NCBI RefSeq assembly: GCF_016735595.1
Contig: NZ_JAERRB010000014.1
Coordinates: 62,001 to 126,000 of the forward strand
DNA: 64,000 nt
Source of the DNA: Chryseolinea lacunae
Lineage (GTDB): Bacteria > Bacteroidota > Bacteroidia > Cytophagales > Cyclobacteriaceae
Reading direction: 5' to 3'
In this document: piece by piece, positions 24,337-33,790 of the stretch
Layout: every line of letters starts with the position of its first letter
Numbering within the stretch: position 1 is the first letter of the stretch
Notes under the pieces: model-generated
The model's input: only the letters and a program-made list of their open reading frames with translations
Databases searched by the model: none
Told to the model about the DNA's origin: nothing
Translations under genes and position numbers: made by a program

Positions 24337-25917
24337 TTAATGTCCCACTTCACTCATGTCCACTTTGTTTTTCGCGGGTTTGAGGAGTAACACCAGGGGC
24401 ACGCAGATGAGGAAGAACAAGCCGATGCCGAGGAACACGTCCATGTAGGTGAGGAGGGCGGCTTGTTTTGTTACCATGCCGTCGATCACTTTGAGGGCTT
24501 TGAGGCTGGCCAGTTCGGCGCCGTCGCCGTTGGCCATGAAGCCTGCTTTGAGGCCCGCGAGTCGTTGTTGCACGCTGGCGCTGTAGCCGGTCACGTAGTT
24601 CACCATGTCGGAGCGGTGTTGCACCGTGCGGCGGCTGATGTAAGTACTGATCAAAGCAATGCCGAACGAACCACCCAGCTGGCGCACCATGCCGGTGAAG
24701 GCTGCACCTTGACCAATCTCTTTTCCTTTCAGCGACGAGAGTGCCAGGGTTGTGGTGGGCACGAACAGGAAACCCAGTCCGATGCCGCGCACCATGAGCA
24801 GCCAGAAGAAGTCACCTTCGCCGGTGAACGGTGTGATGATGGTGTAGGCCCAAAGGCTGTAGCCAAAAAACACCGAGAAGCCGAGTGCGATGAGATACTT
24901 ATGCGGTATGTCTTTTTGAATGGCGCGTCCCACGATGGGCATCATCAACCCGGTGGCTACTGAACTGGGCACCAGCATCAGTCCCGATTGCAGGGCCGTC
25001 CATCCTAAAGCATTCTGTGTGAACAGCGGGATGACAAACGTGGACCCATACAAGCCGAAGCCGAGTATGAAGGAGAGCACTGTGCCCATGGCGAGGTTTC
25101 GGTCTTTGAGCACTCGCAGTTCCACCACGGGGTTTTTGATGACGAGCTCGCGCCAGATGAACAAGTACACGCCGAGGGCTGCTACTACCGAGAGGCCAAC
25201 AATCCATCCGTCTTCAAACCAGTCGTGCTCTTGTCCTTTCTCCAACACAAACTGCAGTGCACCCACGGCCATGATGAGGAAAAGAATGCCAAACCAGTCT
25301 ACGTCGCCCAGCGATTTTTTGCCGCCATAGTTGGGGCTCTTCACATACGACATGGTGAGCAGCGTGGCGACAACACCGATGGGAATGTTGATATAGAAAA
25401 TGTAGGGCCACGAAAAGTTATCGACAATGTAGCCACCCAGCGGAGGACCGAGGGTAGGACCCACAATCACACCCATGCCATAAAGGGCCTGGGCCATACC
25501 TCTTTTTTCGGGAGGATATACTTCGGTGATGATGGTTTGGGATGTTACCAGCAATGCGCCGCCACCCAGACCCTGGATGAAGCGGAAGAACACCAGCTCC
25601 CAGATGTTGTCAGCGTTTCCGCAGAGGAACGACGACACCGTGAAGATGATGATGGAGGCTGCAAAATAGTTGCGCCGTCCGAATTGCTGTGACAACCAGC
25701 TGGTGAGGGGCACGATGATGACGTTGGCAATGGCATAGGCTGTGATGACCCAACTGACGTCGTTGAGTGTTGCGCCCAGGTTTCCCTTCATCTCATTCAG
25801 CGCCACGTTCACAATGGTGGTATCGATGATTTCGAGCAGGGCGCACATCACCGCGGTGACGGTGATGATGACCCGCTTCCAACCATGTTCCACCAATGAC
25901 TCTTGCTGAAGCTGCAT
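24337..25917 (-). CDS. DHA2-family (EmrB-type) MFS multidrug exporter
   Basis: 526 residues with 14 predicted membrane helices. First helix with IIDTTIVNVALNEM (the DHA2 motif D1-like LDxTIVNVALP), then WVITAYAIANVIIVPLTSWLSQQFGRRN (motif A), RFIQGLGGGALL and GPTLGPPLGGYIVDNFSWPYIFYINIPIG (motif C, antiporter). This is an H+/drug antiporter of the inner membrane. It follows the EmrA-type adaptor by 10 bases and belongs to a four-gene operon tetR-tolC-emrA-emrB. Drug range is unknown. Confidence 0.93.
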   Translation of the reverse strand: MQLQQESLVEHGWKRVIITVTAVMCALLEIIDTTIVNVALNEMKGNLGATLNDVSWVITAYAIANVIIVPLTSWLSQQFGRRNYFAASIIIFTVSSFLCGNADNIWELVFFRFIQGLGGGALLVTSQTIITEVYPPEKRGMAQALYGMGVIVGPTLGPPLGGYIVDNFSWPYIFYINIPIGVVATLLTMSYVKSPNYGGKKSLGDVDWFGILFLIMAVGALQFVLEKGQEHDWFEDGWIVGLSVVAALGVYLFIWRELVIKNPVVELRVLKDRNLAMGTVLSFILGFGLYGSTFVIPLFTQNALGWTALQSGLMLVPSSVATGLMMPIVGRAIQKDIPHKYLIALGFSVFFGYSLWAYTIITPFTGEGDFFWLLMVRGIGLGFLFVPTTTLALSSLKGKEIGQGAAFTGMVRQLGGSFGIALISTYISRRTVQHRSDMVNYVTGYSASVQQRLAGLKAGFMANGDGAELASLKALKVIDGMVTKQAALLTYMDVFLGIGLFFLICVPLVLLLKPAKNKVDMSEVGH

Positions 25918-25927
25918 AGTGCTGCTA

Positions 25928-27004
25928 TTAATCTAAGTGTACGTCAACAATCACGTTCATGCCGGCGCGGAGCAGGCTTGCTTTTTCGGGTGCTTCGGTC
26001 AGCACAATTTTCACGGGCACACGTTGCACCACTTTCACGAAGTTGCCCGACGCATTGTCGGCGGGTAGCAAGGCGAATTTGGCTCCGGTGGCGGGAGAGA
26101 TAGACTCCACTTTGCCTTTGAACGATTCGTGCGGGAAGGCATCGACGTTGATTTCAACAACTTGACCCGTTTTCATTTTTTCGAGTTGTGTTTCCTTGAA
26201 GTTTGCAATCACCCATTTCTGACGTTCGGGCACAAGGGCAAACAACGACTGGCCGGCTTGCACATATTGGCCGGGTTGCACACTCTTGCGCGAGATCACG
26301 CCCGTTTCGGGGGCGAGGATGTAGGCATACGACAATTGCAGTTGGGCATACTCAAGGTCGGCTTCGCGTTCTTTCACTACCGTTTCAGACAATGCGATGT
26401 TGCGATCGCTCACGTTGCTTTGTGCTTTGCGCGATGCGGTTTCGCGGGTAAGGGCTTCGCGCTGACGTTTGGATACTTCCAGTTGTTTGAGGGCAGCATC
26501 GCGGTCGGCTTCGGCCTGTTCGAATTGTTGTTGTGTAATGGAGTTTGTTTTGATGAGCTCCTGATAGCGTTTGAAATCCTGTTCGGCACGACGCGCTCTT
26601 ACCTCGGCAATGGAGATGCTGGATTCGGATGCATCCTGGTTCGACTTTGCCGTCAACACGTTTTCGGAAGACGTAACATAGCCGGCTTTGGTGGCGGCCA
26701 GGCTTGCCTTCGCGTTTTCGAGGGCAGCTTGTGCCTGCAACACGCGCACGGCGAGGTCGCGGTCGTCGAGCACCACCAGGGTGTCGCCTTTTTTCACAGG
26801 TTGGTTATCTTCTACAAACAGTTTTGCTACGAAGCCCGGCACTTTGGGAATGATGGGGCTGATGTCGCCTTCCACTTGGGCATCGTCGGTTTCTTCGTGA
26901 TGTTTTCCGTGGATGTATTTGGTGATGCCGAACGCGCCGCCGGCAATGACTAAGACGCCTAACACAATGGCAAATCTTTTATTCTTCTTAGGTTTTGTTT
27001 CCAT
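25928..27004 (-). CDS. EmrA/HlyD-type membrane-fusion adaptor
   Basis: 358 residues. One N-terminal membrane anchor (FAIVLGVLVIAGGAFGITKYI, about 11-31), ETDDAQVEGDISPIIPKVPGFV opening the lipoyl domain, a long helical hairpin (about 85-210, with RRAEQDFKRYQELIKTNSIT), YILAPETGVISRKSVQPGQYV completing the lipoyl domain and a beta-barrel end. The TDDAxVxG start is typical of EmrA. It links the MFS pump downstream to the TolC-type channel upstream. 21 bases separate it from tolC. Confidence 0.93.
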   Translation of the reverse strand: METKPKKNKRFAIVLGVLVIAGGAFGITKYIHGKHHEETDDAQVEGDISPIIPKVPGFVAKLFVEDNQPVKKGDTLVVLDDRDLAVRVLQAQAALENAKASLAATKAGYVTSSENVLTAKSNQDASESSISIAEVRARRAEQDFKRYQELIKTNSITQQQFEQAEADRDAALKQLEVSKRQREALTRETASRKAQSNVSDRNIALSETVVKEREADLEYAQLQLSYAYILAPETGVISRKSVQPGQYVQAGQSLFALVPERQKWVIANFKETQLEKMKTGQVVEINVDAFPHESFKGKVESISPATGAKFALLPADNASGNFVKVVQRVPVKIVLTEAPEKASLLRAGMNVIVDVHLD

Positions 27005-27025
27005 AAAATTTAATGATGATGCTGT

Positions 27026-28363
27026 TTATTGAAGTGTTCCAATAGATTCCTGAAGTTCGTAGTAGGCGATCATGCTCTCGGCCTTGGTGGTGACATAGTT
27101 GATCTGCGAACGCAGCAGGGCCACGTCGGCGTCGAGATAGTCGGAGAGAATGAGCAAGCCTTGTTTGTATTTGTTTTGTGAGATCTGAAAATTTTCCTGG
27201 GCCTGTTCGATGGCGCGCTGGTTGATGGCGAGCTTGTCGAGCATTTCCTGGCACTTCAGGTATTTCTGACGGATGTCGACTTTCACGTTGTCGGATGCAA
27301 TTTGCTGGTAGGCGCTGGCTTGTTCGTAGCGCGCTTTGGCTTCGTGCATGGAGTGTTTGGCGTGTATGGCTCCCGTGATGCTGTATTTCAAAGACACACC
27401 GGCGTTGAGGGCGTTGGTCACGGTCATCACGTTGGGGATGTAGACGTTGGCATAGCCAGCGCTCACGTTCAACGTGGGCAAGCGGTTTGCTTTCGCGATT
27501 TTATAGCCCGAGTCGCTGGCTTTCACCTGGAAGTCGGCCGACTTGAGTTCGGTGCGGTTGGTGAGGCCGGCTTGCAGACTTTCTTCCCACGTGGTGAGTT
27601 TCGACAAGGTGAAGATGCCCGTGGTGTCGAGTTGAATGGACGTGTCGTCGGGCAGGCCCAGCAGGATGTTGAGGTTGTATTCGGCAAGCTTCACGCTGTT
27701 GCTCACTTCGGTGAGGGCGAGTTCCACGTTGTTGGCTTGCAGCTCGGCTTTCAACCGGTCGTTGCGTGCCAGCAAACCCTGGGCTTCCTGATTTTTGAAT
27801 TCCACCACGCGTTGTTGTTCGTGCTTCAGGTTTTCTTCGATGGTCTTGCGGCTTTGCGTGAGCTCGTAGTATTGATACACCGCTTTGATGGTGTTTACAG
27901 CCACGTCGCTTTTGGTGGTTTGGGCGTCATACTGTGCGGCTTGTTGCAGGTAGTCGTTCATCACCTTGGTGTTGCGGATGCGCATGCCGTTAAAAACCGG
28001 CATTGAGGCGCTAACCTGAGCCAGCCCGATGTTGTGAAGGTTGGCCAACGAGGCCAGCGGAGAGTCGGAACTTCCGCTGTTGTCGGTAGTCGAATTGGAG
28101 AACGACACATTGGGTGTGTTGATGTGGAGGAACGTGCCGCTGATGCCAAGTTCGGGCAGTGCCTTGTCTTTGGCCTGATCGAGCTTGGCCTGCGCTTCTT
28201 TCACCTTCGCGTTAGACACCATCAGTTGCTTGCTGTTGGTGTAGCCCAGGTCGATGGCTTCCTTTAAGGTTAAGGTTTTAACCGATTGCGCCTGCAGCTG
28301 AATCGCCGCCAGCAGGAACGCACATCCGATACTGATTTTTCGATACATAAATTTGTTAAACAT
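27026..28363 (-). CDS. TolC-family outer-membrane efflux channel
   Basis: 445 residues with a signal peptide (YRKISIGCAFLLAAIQLQAQ). Two repeated helical-coil halves with LTLKEAIDLGYTNSKQLMVS at the start of the first and AYLxG-like PTLNVSAGYANVYIPN before the second. No lipobox. Completes a tripartite pump with the adaptor and MFS protein downstream. Its ATG follows directly after the tetR stop (28364), so the regulator and pump are co-transcribed. Confidence 0.92.
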   Translation of the reverse strand: MFNKFMYRKISIGCAFLLAAIQLQAQSVKTLTLKEAIDLGYTNSKQLMVSNAKVKEAQAKLDQAKDKALPELGISGTFLHINTPNVSFSNSTTDNSGSSDSPLASLANLHNIGLAQVSASMPVFNGMRIRNTKVMNDYLQQAAQYDAQTTKSDVAVNTIKAVYQYYELTQSRKTIEENLKHEQQRVVEFKNQEAQGLLARNDRLKAELQANNVELALTEVSNSVKLAEYNLNILLGLPDDTSIQLDTTGIFTLSKLTTWEESLQAGLTNRTELKSADFQVKASDSGYKIAKANRLPTLNVSAGYANVYIPNVMTVTNALNAGVSLKYSITGAIHAKHSMHEAKARYEQASAYQQIASDNVKVDIRQKYLKCQEMLDKLAINQRAIEQAQENFQISQNKYKQGLLILSDYLDADVALLRSQINYVTTKAESMIAYYELQESIGTLQ

Positions 28364-28954
28364 CTATTTCGCTAAATAACTAATGAGCAGATCGTACATA
28401 AATTTTTCGATGCGTTTGCGGAAGGCATCGTCATCTTCGCCGCTGCGCCGGTAGCGCTTGGTGAACAGCGAATGCGTGGTCTGGTAGATGATGCCAAACA
28501 TGGTGGCACTAACCAGTTCGATGTCGGCATCTTTGCGGAACACTTTTTTCTTCTGGCCGTCTTCAAAGAACTTGCGCAGTTCGTTGGTGTTGCGGCCCAG
28601 AATTTTGGTGAAGCCTTCAATGAGCTCGGGCCGCGAGGTGTTGGAGAGTTCGCGGTGGATGAACTGGTAGTATTTGCAATTGGAAAAGATCTTGTTCACA
28701 TAGAGTGAGGTGACCTCTTTCAATTTTTCTTCGGGTGTGTTGGGCGAACTGTTGATGTCGCTCAGTTTCATCCGCGTGGTGTCCATCGATGCTTCCATGA
28801 TGGTGAGCAACAGGTTGTCTTTGGAGCCGAAATGATAATTGATCAACGCCACATTGACACCTGCCTGTGCAGCAATTTCGCGAACACTCGTAAGGTCGAA
28901 ACCTTTCTCTTCAAAGAGCTCGCGGGCCGCCGTAAGTATTTTGTCGCTTGTCAT
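28364..28954 (-). CDS. TetR-family repressor of the efflux operon
   Basis: 196 residues from ATG 28954. An in-frame ATG at 29002 would lie inside the operator palindrome, so the shorter start is preferred. N-terminal helix-turn-helix: ILTAARELFEEKGFDLTSVREIAAQAGVNVALINYHFGSKDNLL (about 5-48), the classical TetR pattern. The C-terminal helical domain (AcrR/CecR-like) would bind the inducer. First gene of a leftward operon with tolC, emrA and emrB and preceded by a 34-bp perfect palindrome, so it most likely represses its own operon and is released by a pump substrate. Confidence 0.92.
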   Translation of the reverse strand: MTSDKILTAARELFEEKGFDLTSVREIAAQAGVNVALINYHFGSKDNLLLTIMEASMDTTRMKLSDINSSPNTPEEKLKEVTSLYVNKIFSNCKYYQFIHRELSNTSRPELIEGFTKILGRNTNELRKFFEDGQKKKVFRKDADIELVSATMFGIIYQTTHSLFTKRYRRSGEDDDAFRKRIEKFMYDLLISYLAK

Positions 28955-28976
28955 ATGCTTGATAACGGGCGTAAAA

Positions 28977-29010
28977 TTAAACGGTTGTTTAAATTTAAAC
29001 AACCGTTTAA
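28977..29010. promoter_or_regulatory. 34-bp perfect palindrome, probable TetR operator, with promoter element
   Basis: The arm TTAAACGGTTGTTTAAA (28977-28993) is exactly mirrored at 28994-29010. It lies 23 bases upstream of the tetR start. Just outside, CAAAATTA at 29013-29020 reads TAATTTTG on the minus strand, a match to the Bacteroidota -7 consensus TAnnTTTG, so repressor binding would cover the start of transcription. No clear -33 TTG was found. Confidence 0.82.
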
Positions 29011-29175
29011 AACAAAATTATTTTCCGCCGCTTTTTGTCGCGGCGCAAACGGATGAAGCGTTTAGAAAATTTTTTGACCACCGGTCTACCCGGACGTGCA
29101 GACACCGTGTTTCAAATGAATGACACAGCAAAGGTTACATGCTCATGGAACAATCAAGGGGCACAAAGGGATGTT

Positions 29176-30489
29176 TCATTTGGCGATATAGCGCACTTGC
29201 CAAAGGGTATTGGATACATCGTCGGTAATGAGCAACGATCCGTTGGGAAGCACCACCACGCCCACGGGGCGGCCGCGCACTTTTTCTTTCTCCAGGTCCA
29301 CAATGAAGCCCGTCAGAAAGTCTTCGGCTTTGCCCGAGGGCTCGCCGTTGCGGAAAGGCACGAACAGTACTTTATAGCCCGACAGCGTGGAGCGGTTCCA
29401 TGAACCGTGCTGGGCAATGAAAGCACCTTCGCGGTATTTTTCGGGGAAGGCTTCTCTGTTATAAAAGGCCAAACCCAACGATGCCGTGTGGGCGTTCAGG
29501 TTCACATCGGGCACCAGGGCCTGTTTGGCCATAACGGGTTTGTCTTTCACGCGCGGGTCTTCGTGCTGGCCATAATACACATAAGGCCATCCATAGAAAC
29601 CACCCTCTTCCACATGGGTGAAATAGTCGGGCACAAGTTCATCGCCCAGTTCGTCGCGTTCGTTCACCACCGTCCACAGGGTTTTGGTGCCCACGGCCCA
29701 TCCCATGCCTACGGGATTGCGCAGGCCGCTGGCATATACGCGCAGTTCGGAGCCGTCGGGGTTGATTTCGAGAATGTCGGCGCGCAGCAGTTCGTTGGCC
29801 ATGCCGTGTTCGGCCACGTTGCTGCCCGAGCCCACGGCGATGTAGAGTTTAGAGCCCTCGGCGTTGGCAATGAGGTTGCGCGTCCAATGGCGGTTGTGTT
29901 TGCCCGCGGGCAGGTCGAGTATCTTTTTTCCTTTGTCAACAATTTTGATCTGGCCCGGTGTGTAGGGAAAACGCCAGAGGCCGTTGGTGTTGGCCACATA
30001 GAACCATCCGTCCAGCACCAGCATGCCAAAGGGCTGGTCGAGGTTGGAGAGAAAGGTTTCGCGCACTTCGGGCACACCATCGTTGTTGGCGTCGCGCAGC
30101 AGGGTGATGCGGTCGGCGCTGTGGCGAAGGTTGTTGGATTTGTTTGCTCCGATAAAGAGCGCCCCGATGCGTTCGTACCACGGGTGATTGGAATTGCTTT
30201 CGGCCACCAACAGGTCGCCGTTGGGTGTGACATACATCCAACGCGGATTTTCAAACCCGTCGGCATAGTTCGACACCTGAAACCCTGACGGTGCTTTGGG
30301 CATGCTGCCGTTCCACCCTACCACGTTGCTGAAGTTCATGCTCGACTTGGTAGCATAGGGCGCCGGGAGTGTGTCGCTGGCAGAAGTTTTTTTATACGTC
30401 GCCGCAGCTTCGCGGGCTTTCTTTTGCGACGAGCATGCAAACGTGAGAAGCGTGACGACGAGGATGAAAAAGGAATATCGAAAGGACAT
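29176..30489 (-). CDS. PQQ-type soluble sugar (sorbosone-like) dehydrogenase, lipoprotein
   Basis: 437 residues from ATG 30489, which gives a lipoprotein signal (SFFILVVTLLTFAC, Cys19). A longer start would overlap the ligD end. The body is a six-bladed beta-propeller of the glucose/sorbosone dehydrogenase family: GFENPRWMYVTPNGDLLVAE, LDQPFGMLVLDG, NRHWTRNLIANAEGSKLYIAVGSGSNV, LRNPVGMGWAVG, VEEGGFYGWPYVYYG and AFIAQHGSWNRS, each a family hallmark. These enzymes oxidise sugars with PQQ outside the cytoplasm. No pqq synthesis genes are in the window. The substrate is undetermined. It lies 23 bases after ligD in the same direction, probably by chance of packing. Confidence 0.88.
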   Translation of the reverse strand: MSFRYSFFILVVTLLTFACSSQKKAREAAATYKKTSASDTLPAPYATKSSMNFSNVVGWNGSMPKAPSGFQVSNYADGFENPRWMYVTPNGDLLVAESNSNHPWYERIGALFIGANKSNNLRHSADRITLLRDANNDGVPEVRETFLSNLDQPFGMLVLDGWFYVANTNGLWRFPYTPGQIKIVDKGKKILDLPAGKHNRHWTRNLIANAEGSKLYIAVGSGSNVAEHGMANELLRADILEINPDGSELRVYASGLRNPVGMGWAVGTKTLWTVVNERDELGDELVPDYFTHVEEGGFYGWPYVYYGQHEDPRVKDKPVMAKQALVPDVNLNAHTASLGLAFYNREAFPEKYREGAFIAQHGSWNRSTLSGYKVLFVPFRNGEPSGKAEDFLTGFIVDLEKEKVRGRPVGVVVLPNGSLLITDDVSNTLWQVRYIAK

Positions 30490-30512
30490 GGCGATGGGAA
30501 TGATGGTGGCGA

Positions 30513-33005
30513 TTACGCGCCCAGGTTTTTCAGGCATTTGTTGAGGTTGTTCTTTTCTTTCAACACGGGCGCAAACAGGTCACCGGTCCGGGCGAGGCGT
30601 TTGCCAATGTTCTTCAGCGTGAAGTCGCTGGGGTGCAGACCATGCTTCACTTCTTTCCAGGCCAGCGGCGTTGAAACGGTAGCGCCTTCTACCGGCCGCA
30701 CACTGTAGACCGACGCCAGCGTTTGTCCGCGTTTGTTTTGCAGATAGTCGAGGTAGATGCGATTTTTTCGTTTCGAAAGCGAGCGCTCCAACGTGGTGCT
30801 GTCGGGCAGGAGCGCTTGCGCGAAGCGCGCTATGATTTCCGAGAAGTCGCGCGCATGGTCGTAGGAATATTGGGCGTGCAGCGGCACGTAAACATGCAGA
30901 CCGCTTGCTCCCGATGTTTTGCAATAGGAAGAAGCACCAGCCTTGTCGAGCACTTCCTTCACGGCCAGAGCTGCGTCGATCACTTCATTGAATGTGTTTT
31001 TATCGGAGGGGTCGATGTCGAGAATCAGGTAATCCGGGTTATCTAATTTTTTGACACGCGAGTTCCACGGGTTGATTTCAATGCAGCCGAGGTTGTTGAG
31101 GTATAGCAGCGTGGCTTTGTTGTTGCAAAGGATGTAGTCAATGTCTTTGTCGGCACTTTCGGAATAGAGTTCGATGTGATCGACCCACCGTGGCGCAGCG
31201 TCGGCAGCGTCTTTTTGAAAAAAGCCCCAGTCGCCAATGCCGTTCGGATTTCGTTTCAGTGATTGTGGACGATCTTTCAGGTAGGGGCCGATGTAAGGAT
31301 AGATCGTATTGTAATATTCAATCACGTCACCTTTGGTGATGTGATCGTTGGGAAAATAGATTTTGCCGGGATGCGTGACGCGGAGCTCGTGGCCATCAAC
31401 TTTTCTTATTTCGGCAGCGCCGTTTGCTTTTGTGTGTGAAGAAGATATACTGGAAGCTGATTTTTTAGACGCGGTTTTCTTTGGCGTCTTTATACTTTTT
31501 GTTTTTGCGGGCACGTCCACATGATCTACCTCTTTTGCACTCTTGTCCACACGAAGACCCATGAACACGGGATGGCGAAGGATGCCGTCGTTGGTGATCT
31601 CCGTAAATTTCACCTGACATACTTTCTCGGGCGTGACCCACGTGACGGGTGAGTTAACAGGAATTTTTTCATCGAAGGGCGATGTTTTGCGAATGAGTGG
31701 CTTGAGCTTGTCGTGAATTTCCTGCAAAAGTTTTTCCGTGAAGCCGGTGCCCGTGTGGCCAATGTATTTCAGTTTCCCTTTTTCGTAAACGCCCAGCACC
31801 AGCGCGCCAAAGTGGCTCCGGCTGTTGCGTGGCGCGGTGAACCCCGCGACGACGGCTTCCTGTGTATTTTGATTTTTTATCTTGAGCCAGTCTGCTGTGC
31901 GCTTTCCGGATGCATAGGTGCTGTCTTTCTTCTTCGCGATCATGCCCTCCAATCCCATCTCCGAGACTTTGTTGAAGAACGTGGTTCCATCATTGTCCAC
32001 ATGATCGGAATAGCGGATCACATCGCTTTTGGGAAGAAGCTTTTCTAAAATCTTTTTGCGTTCCACCAACGGAAGATGCGTGAGGTCTTTGCCTTTATGC
32101 TTCAGGCAATCGAACACATAGTAGACCAGCGGCCGGTTGCGATTTTCGTCGTAGTGTTGCAGCTTCTGGAAACTGGGTTTGTTGTTGTCGTCAAGCACCA
32201 CAATTTCGCCGTCGAGCACCACGTCGTCTTTTATTTTTTCCAAAGCCTTTGCCACGGGTTCATACAGTTTCAGGAACGACAGTCCATTGCGCGAATACAG
32301 TTTGATTTCTTTCTTCGATACTTCGGCCACGGCACGATAGCCATCCCACTTCACTTCAAAGAGCCAGCCATCATCGTCGAAGGCTTTGTCTTTGGTTTGT
32401 GCCAGCATGGGCGTGATGAAATGCGTTAGTTTTTCTTTTGCCGACCGAACCGAGCGCACGGGTGCCGCGGTGGCTCTGATAGCTTTACTTTCCAGTGTTT
32501 CGTCGGCATGCTCGTCTTTGTGTTTGATGAGGAGCCAGTTCTTTTGTTTGTCGTCTTTAATTTGAACCAGGGCAAACGAGCCTTTCAATTTTTTGCCGTG
32601 AAGGTTTATCTTCAGCGATCCTTTCTTTAGCTCTTTCAATAATTCTTTTTCCGGATCGGCCGACGCTGCTTCGGCGGGTTCATAGGTTCCGGCGTCCCAG
32701 ATCTCGACGGTGCCCGCGCCATAGTTGCCCTCGGGAATCACGCCGTGAAATTTTCCATACGACAGCGGGTGGTCTTCCACCATCACCGCCAGGCGTTTGT
32801 CTTTGGGATCCATGGACGGGCCTTTGGGAATGGCCCAGCTTTTCAACACGCCGTTCATTTCCAGACGGAAGTCGTAGTGCAGGTGCGATGCATCGTGACG
32901 TTGCACCACAAAGGTGAGCCCATGTTTTTTTGATTTGCCCGACGTTTTGGGTTCGGGTGTTTTCTTGAAGTCGCGTTTTTTATGATAGGTGGCGAGGCTC
33001 ATCAC
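30513..33005 (-). CDS. ligD: Multifunctional ATP-dependent DNA ligase D (phosphoesterase-ligase-polymerase)
   Basis: 830 residues in three parts. Residues 30-180: 3'-phosphoesterase, with RHDASHLHYDFRLEMNGVLK and GNYGAGTVEIWD. Residues about 195-490: adenylating ligase with the motif I lysine in EVKWDGYR (Lys219), EGMIAKK (354-360) and DWLKIKN (372-378). After a Ser/Lys-rich linker (500-535), the primase-polymerase domain with LDIDPSD (662-668, metal-binding Asp pair) and TSGASGLHVYVPL. The PE-Lig-Pol order differs from the mycobacterial Pol-PE-Lig order and is common in Bacteroidota and Proteobacteria. It joins double-strand ends with Ku. The start ATGATGA overlaps the ku stop at 33002-33005. 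Confidence 0.95.
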   Translation of the reverse strand: MMSLATYHKKRDFKKTPEPKTSGKSKKHGLTFVVQRHDASHLHYDFRLEMNGVLKSWAIPKGPSMDPKDKRLAVMVEDHPLSYGKFHGVIPEGNYGAGTVEIWDAGTYEPAEAASADPEKELLKELKKGSLKINLHGKKLKGSFALVQIKDDKQKNWLLIKHKDEHADETLESKAIRATAAPVRSVRSAKEKLTHFITPMLAQTKDKAFDDDGWLFEVKWDGYRAVAEVSKKEIKLYSRNGLSFLKLYEPVAKALEKIKDDVVLDGEIVVLDDNNKPSFQKLQHYDENRNRPLVYYVFDCLKHKGKDLTHLPLVERKKILEKLLPKSDVIRYSDHVDNDGTTFFNKVSEMGLEGMIAKKKDSTYASGKRTADWLKIKNQNTQEAVVAGFTAPRNSRSHFGALVLGVYEKGKLKYIGHTGTGFTEKLLQEIHDKLKPLIRKTSPFDEKIPVNSPVTWVTPEKVCQVKFTEITNDGILRHPVFMGLRVDKSAKEVDHVDVPAKTKSIKTPKKTASKKSASSISSSHTKANGAAEIRKVDGHELRVTHPGKIYFPNDHITKGDVIEYYNTIYPYIGPYLKDRPQSLKRNPNGIGDWGFFQKDAADAAPRWVDHIELYSESADKDIDYILCNNKATLLYLNNLGCIEINPWNSRVKKLDNPDYLILDIDPSDKNTFNEVIDAALAVKEVLDKAGASSYCKTSGASGLHVYVPLHAQYSYDHARDFSEIIARFAQALLPDSTTLERSLSKRKNRIYLDYLQNKRGQTLASVYSVRPVEGATVSTPLAWKEVKHGLHPSDFTLKNIGKRLARTGDLFAPVLKEKNNLNKCLKNLGA

Positions 33006-33766
33006 GATGCACGTTTAATACTCGCTTTGAGCATGCTCATGAGGTCGTCGGTTTTGCGATGCGTCACCTTCATCGGCGTTGTCTTCAGCGGTTTGCCTTT
33101 TGCCTTGGCGCGAATCAGCTTCATGAGCTCGGCCGAGTATGTGTCTTTGAAGGTGTCGATCTTGAAGGGTGTGGTGAGTTGGTCGATGAGGTTCAGGGCC
33201 ATTTTCAATTCCGGCGCTTTGGGTTTGGCTGCGGCCGGCACTTTGATGGCGCTGGTGTCGCGGATTTCTTCGGCAAAGCGAATCTTGTTGAGCACAATCA
33301 CTTTCTCGTAAGGCTTCACAATGCAAAGGTGTTCTTTGCTTCGCAGCACGAAGCTGCCCACCCCGGCTTTGCCACTTTTCTTAAGCGCATCGCGCAAGAG
33401 CACATACGCTTTCTCGCCCGACTTTTCAGGCTCCAGATAGTAAGGTGTTTCGAAGTAGATGCTTTCCACATCTTCTTCGGAAATGAAATGATTGATCTCG
33501 ATGATCTTTGATTTCTGAGGACTGGCCTGTGCGAAGTCTTTGTCGGAAAGCTCCACGTATTCGCCGTTGTATTTATAGGCCTTCACAATGTTGTCCCATT
33601 TCACTTCTTTGCCCGTGTCTTCGTTAACGCGGTGGAAGCGGATGTGAGCACGATCTTTTTTGTCGAGCATGTCGAGATCGAGATCGCTCGACTGCGATGC
33701 GCTGTAGAGCTTCACCGGAATGTTCACCAGGCCGAATCCGATGGCGCCTTTCCAAATTGATCTCAT
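33002..33766 (-). CDS. ku: Non-homologous end-joining protein Ku
   Basis: 254 residues, typical bacterial Ku length. MRSIWKGAIGFGLVNIPVKLYSA is the characteristic opening. RFHRVNEDTGKEV, Y.GEYVEL, ISEEDVESIYFETPYYLEP and the closing basic tail also fit. The homodimer forms a ring on DNA ends and recruits LigD, whose gene overlaps its stop codon (ATGA), so the two are translationally coupled. The basic C-terminal extension is short. A leftward run of small membrane-protein genes upstream (33791-34736) may be in the same transcript. Confidence 0.96.
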   Translation of the reverse strand: MRSIWKGAIGFGLVNIPVKLYSASQSSDLDLDMLDKKDRAHIRFHRVNEDTGKEVKWDNIVKAYKYNGEYVELSDKDFAQASPQKSKIIEINHFISEEDVESIYFETPYYLEPEKSGEKAYVLLRDALKKSGKAGVGSFVLRSKEHLCIVKPYEKVIVLNKIRFAEEIRDTSAIKVPAAAKPKAPELKMALNLIDQLTTPFKIDTFKDTYSAELMKLIRAKAKGKPLKTTPMKVTHRKTDDLMSMLKASIKRAS

Positions 33767-33790
33767 GTTTTGATAGTGATTAGTGAAACA

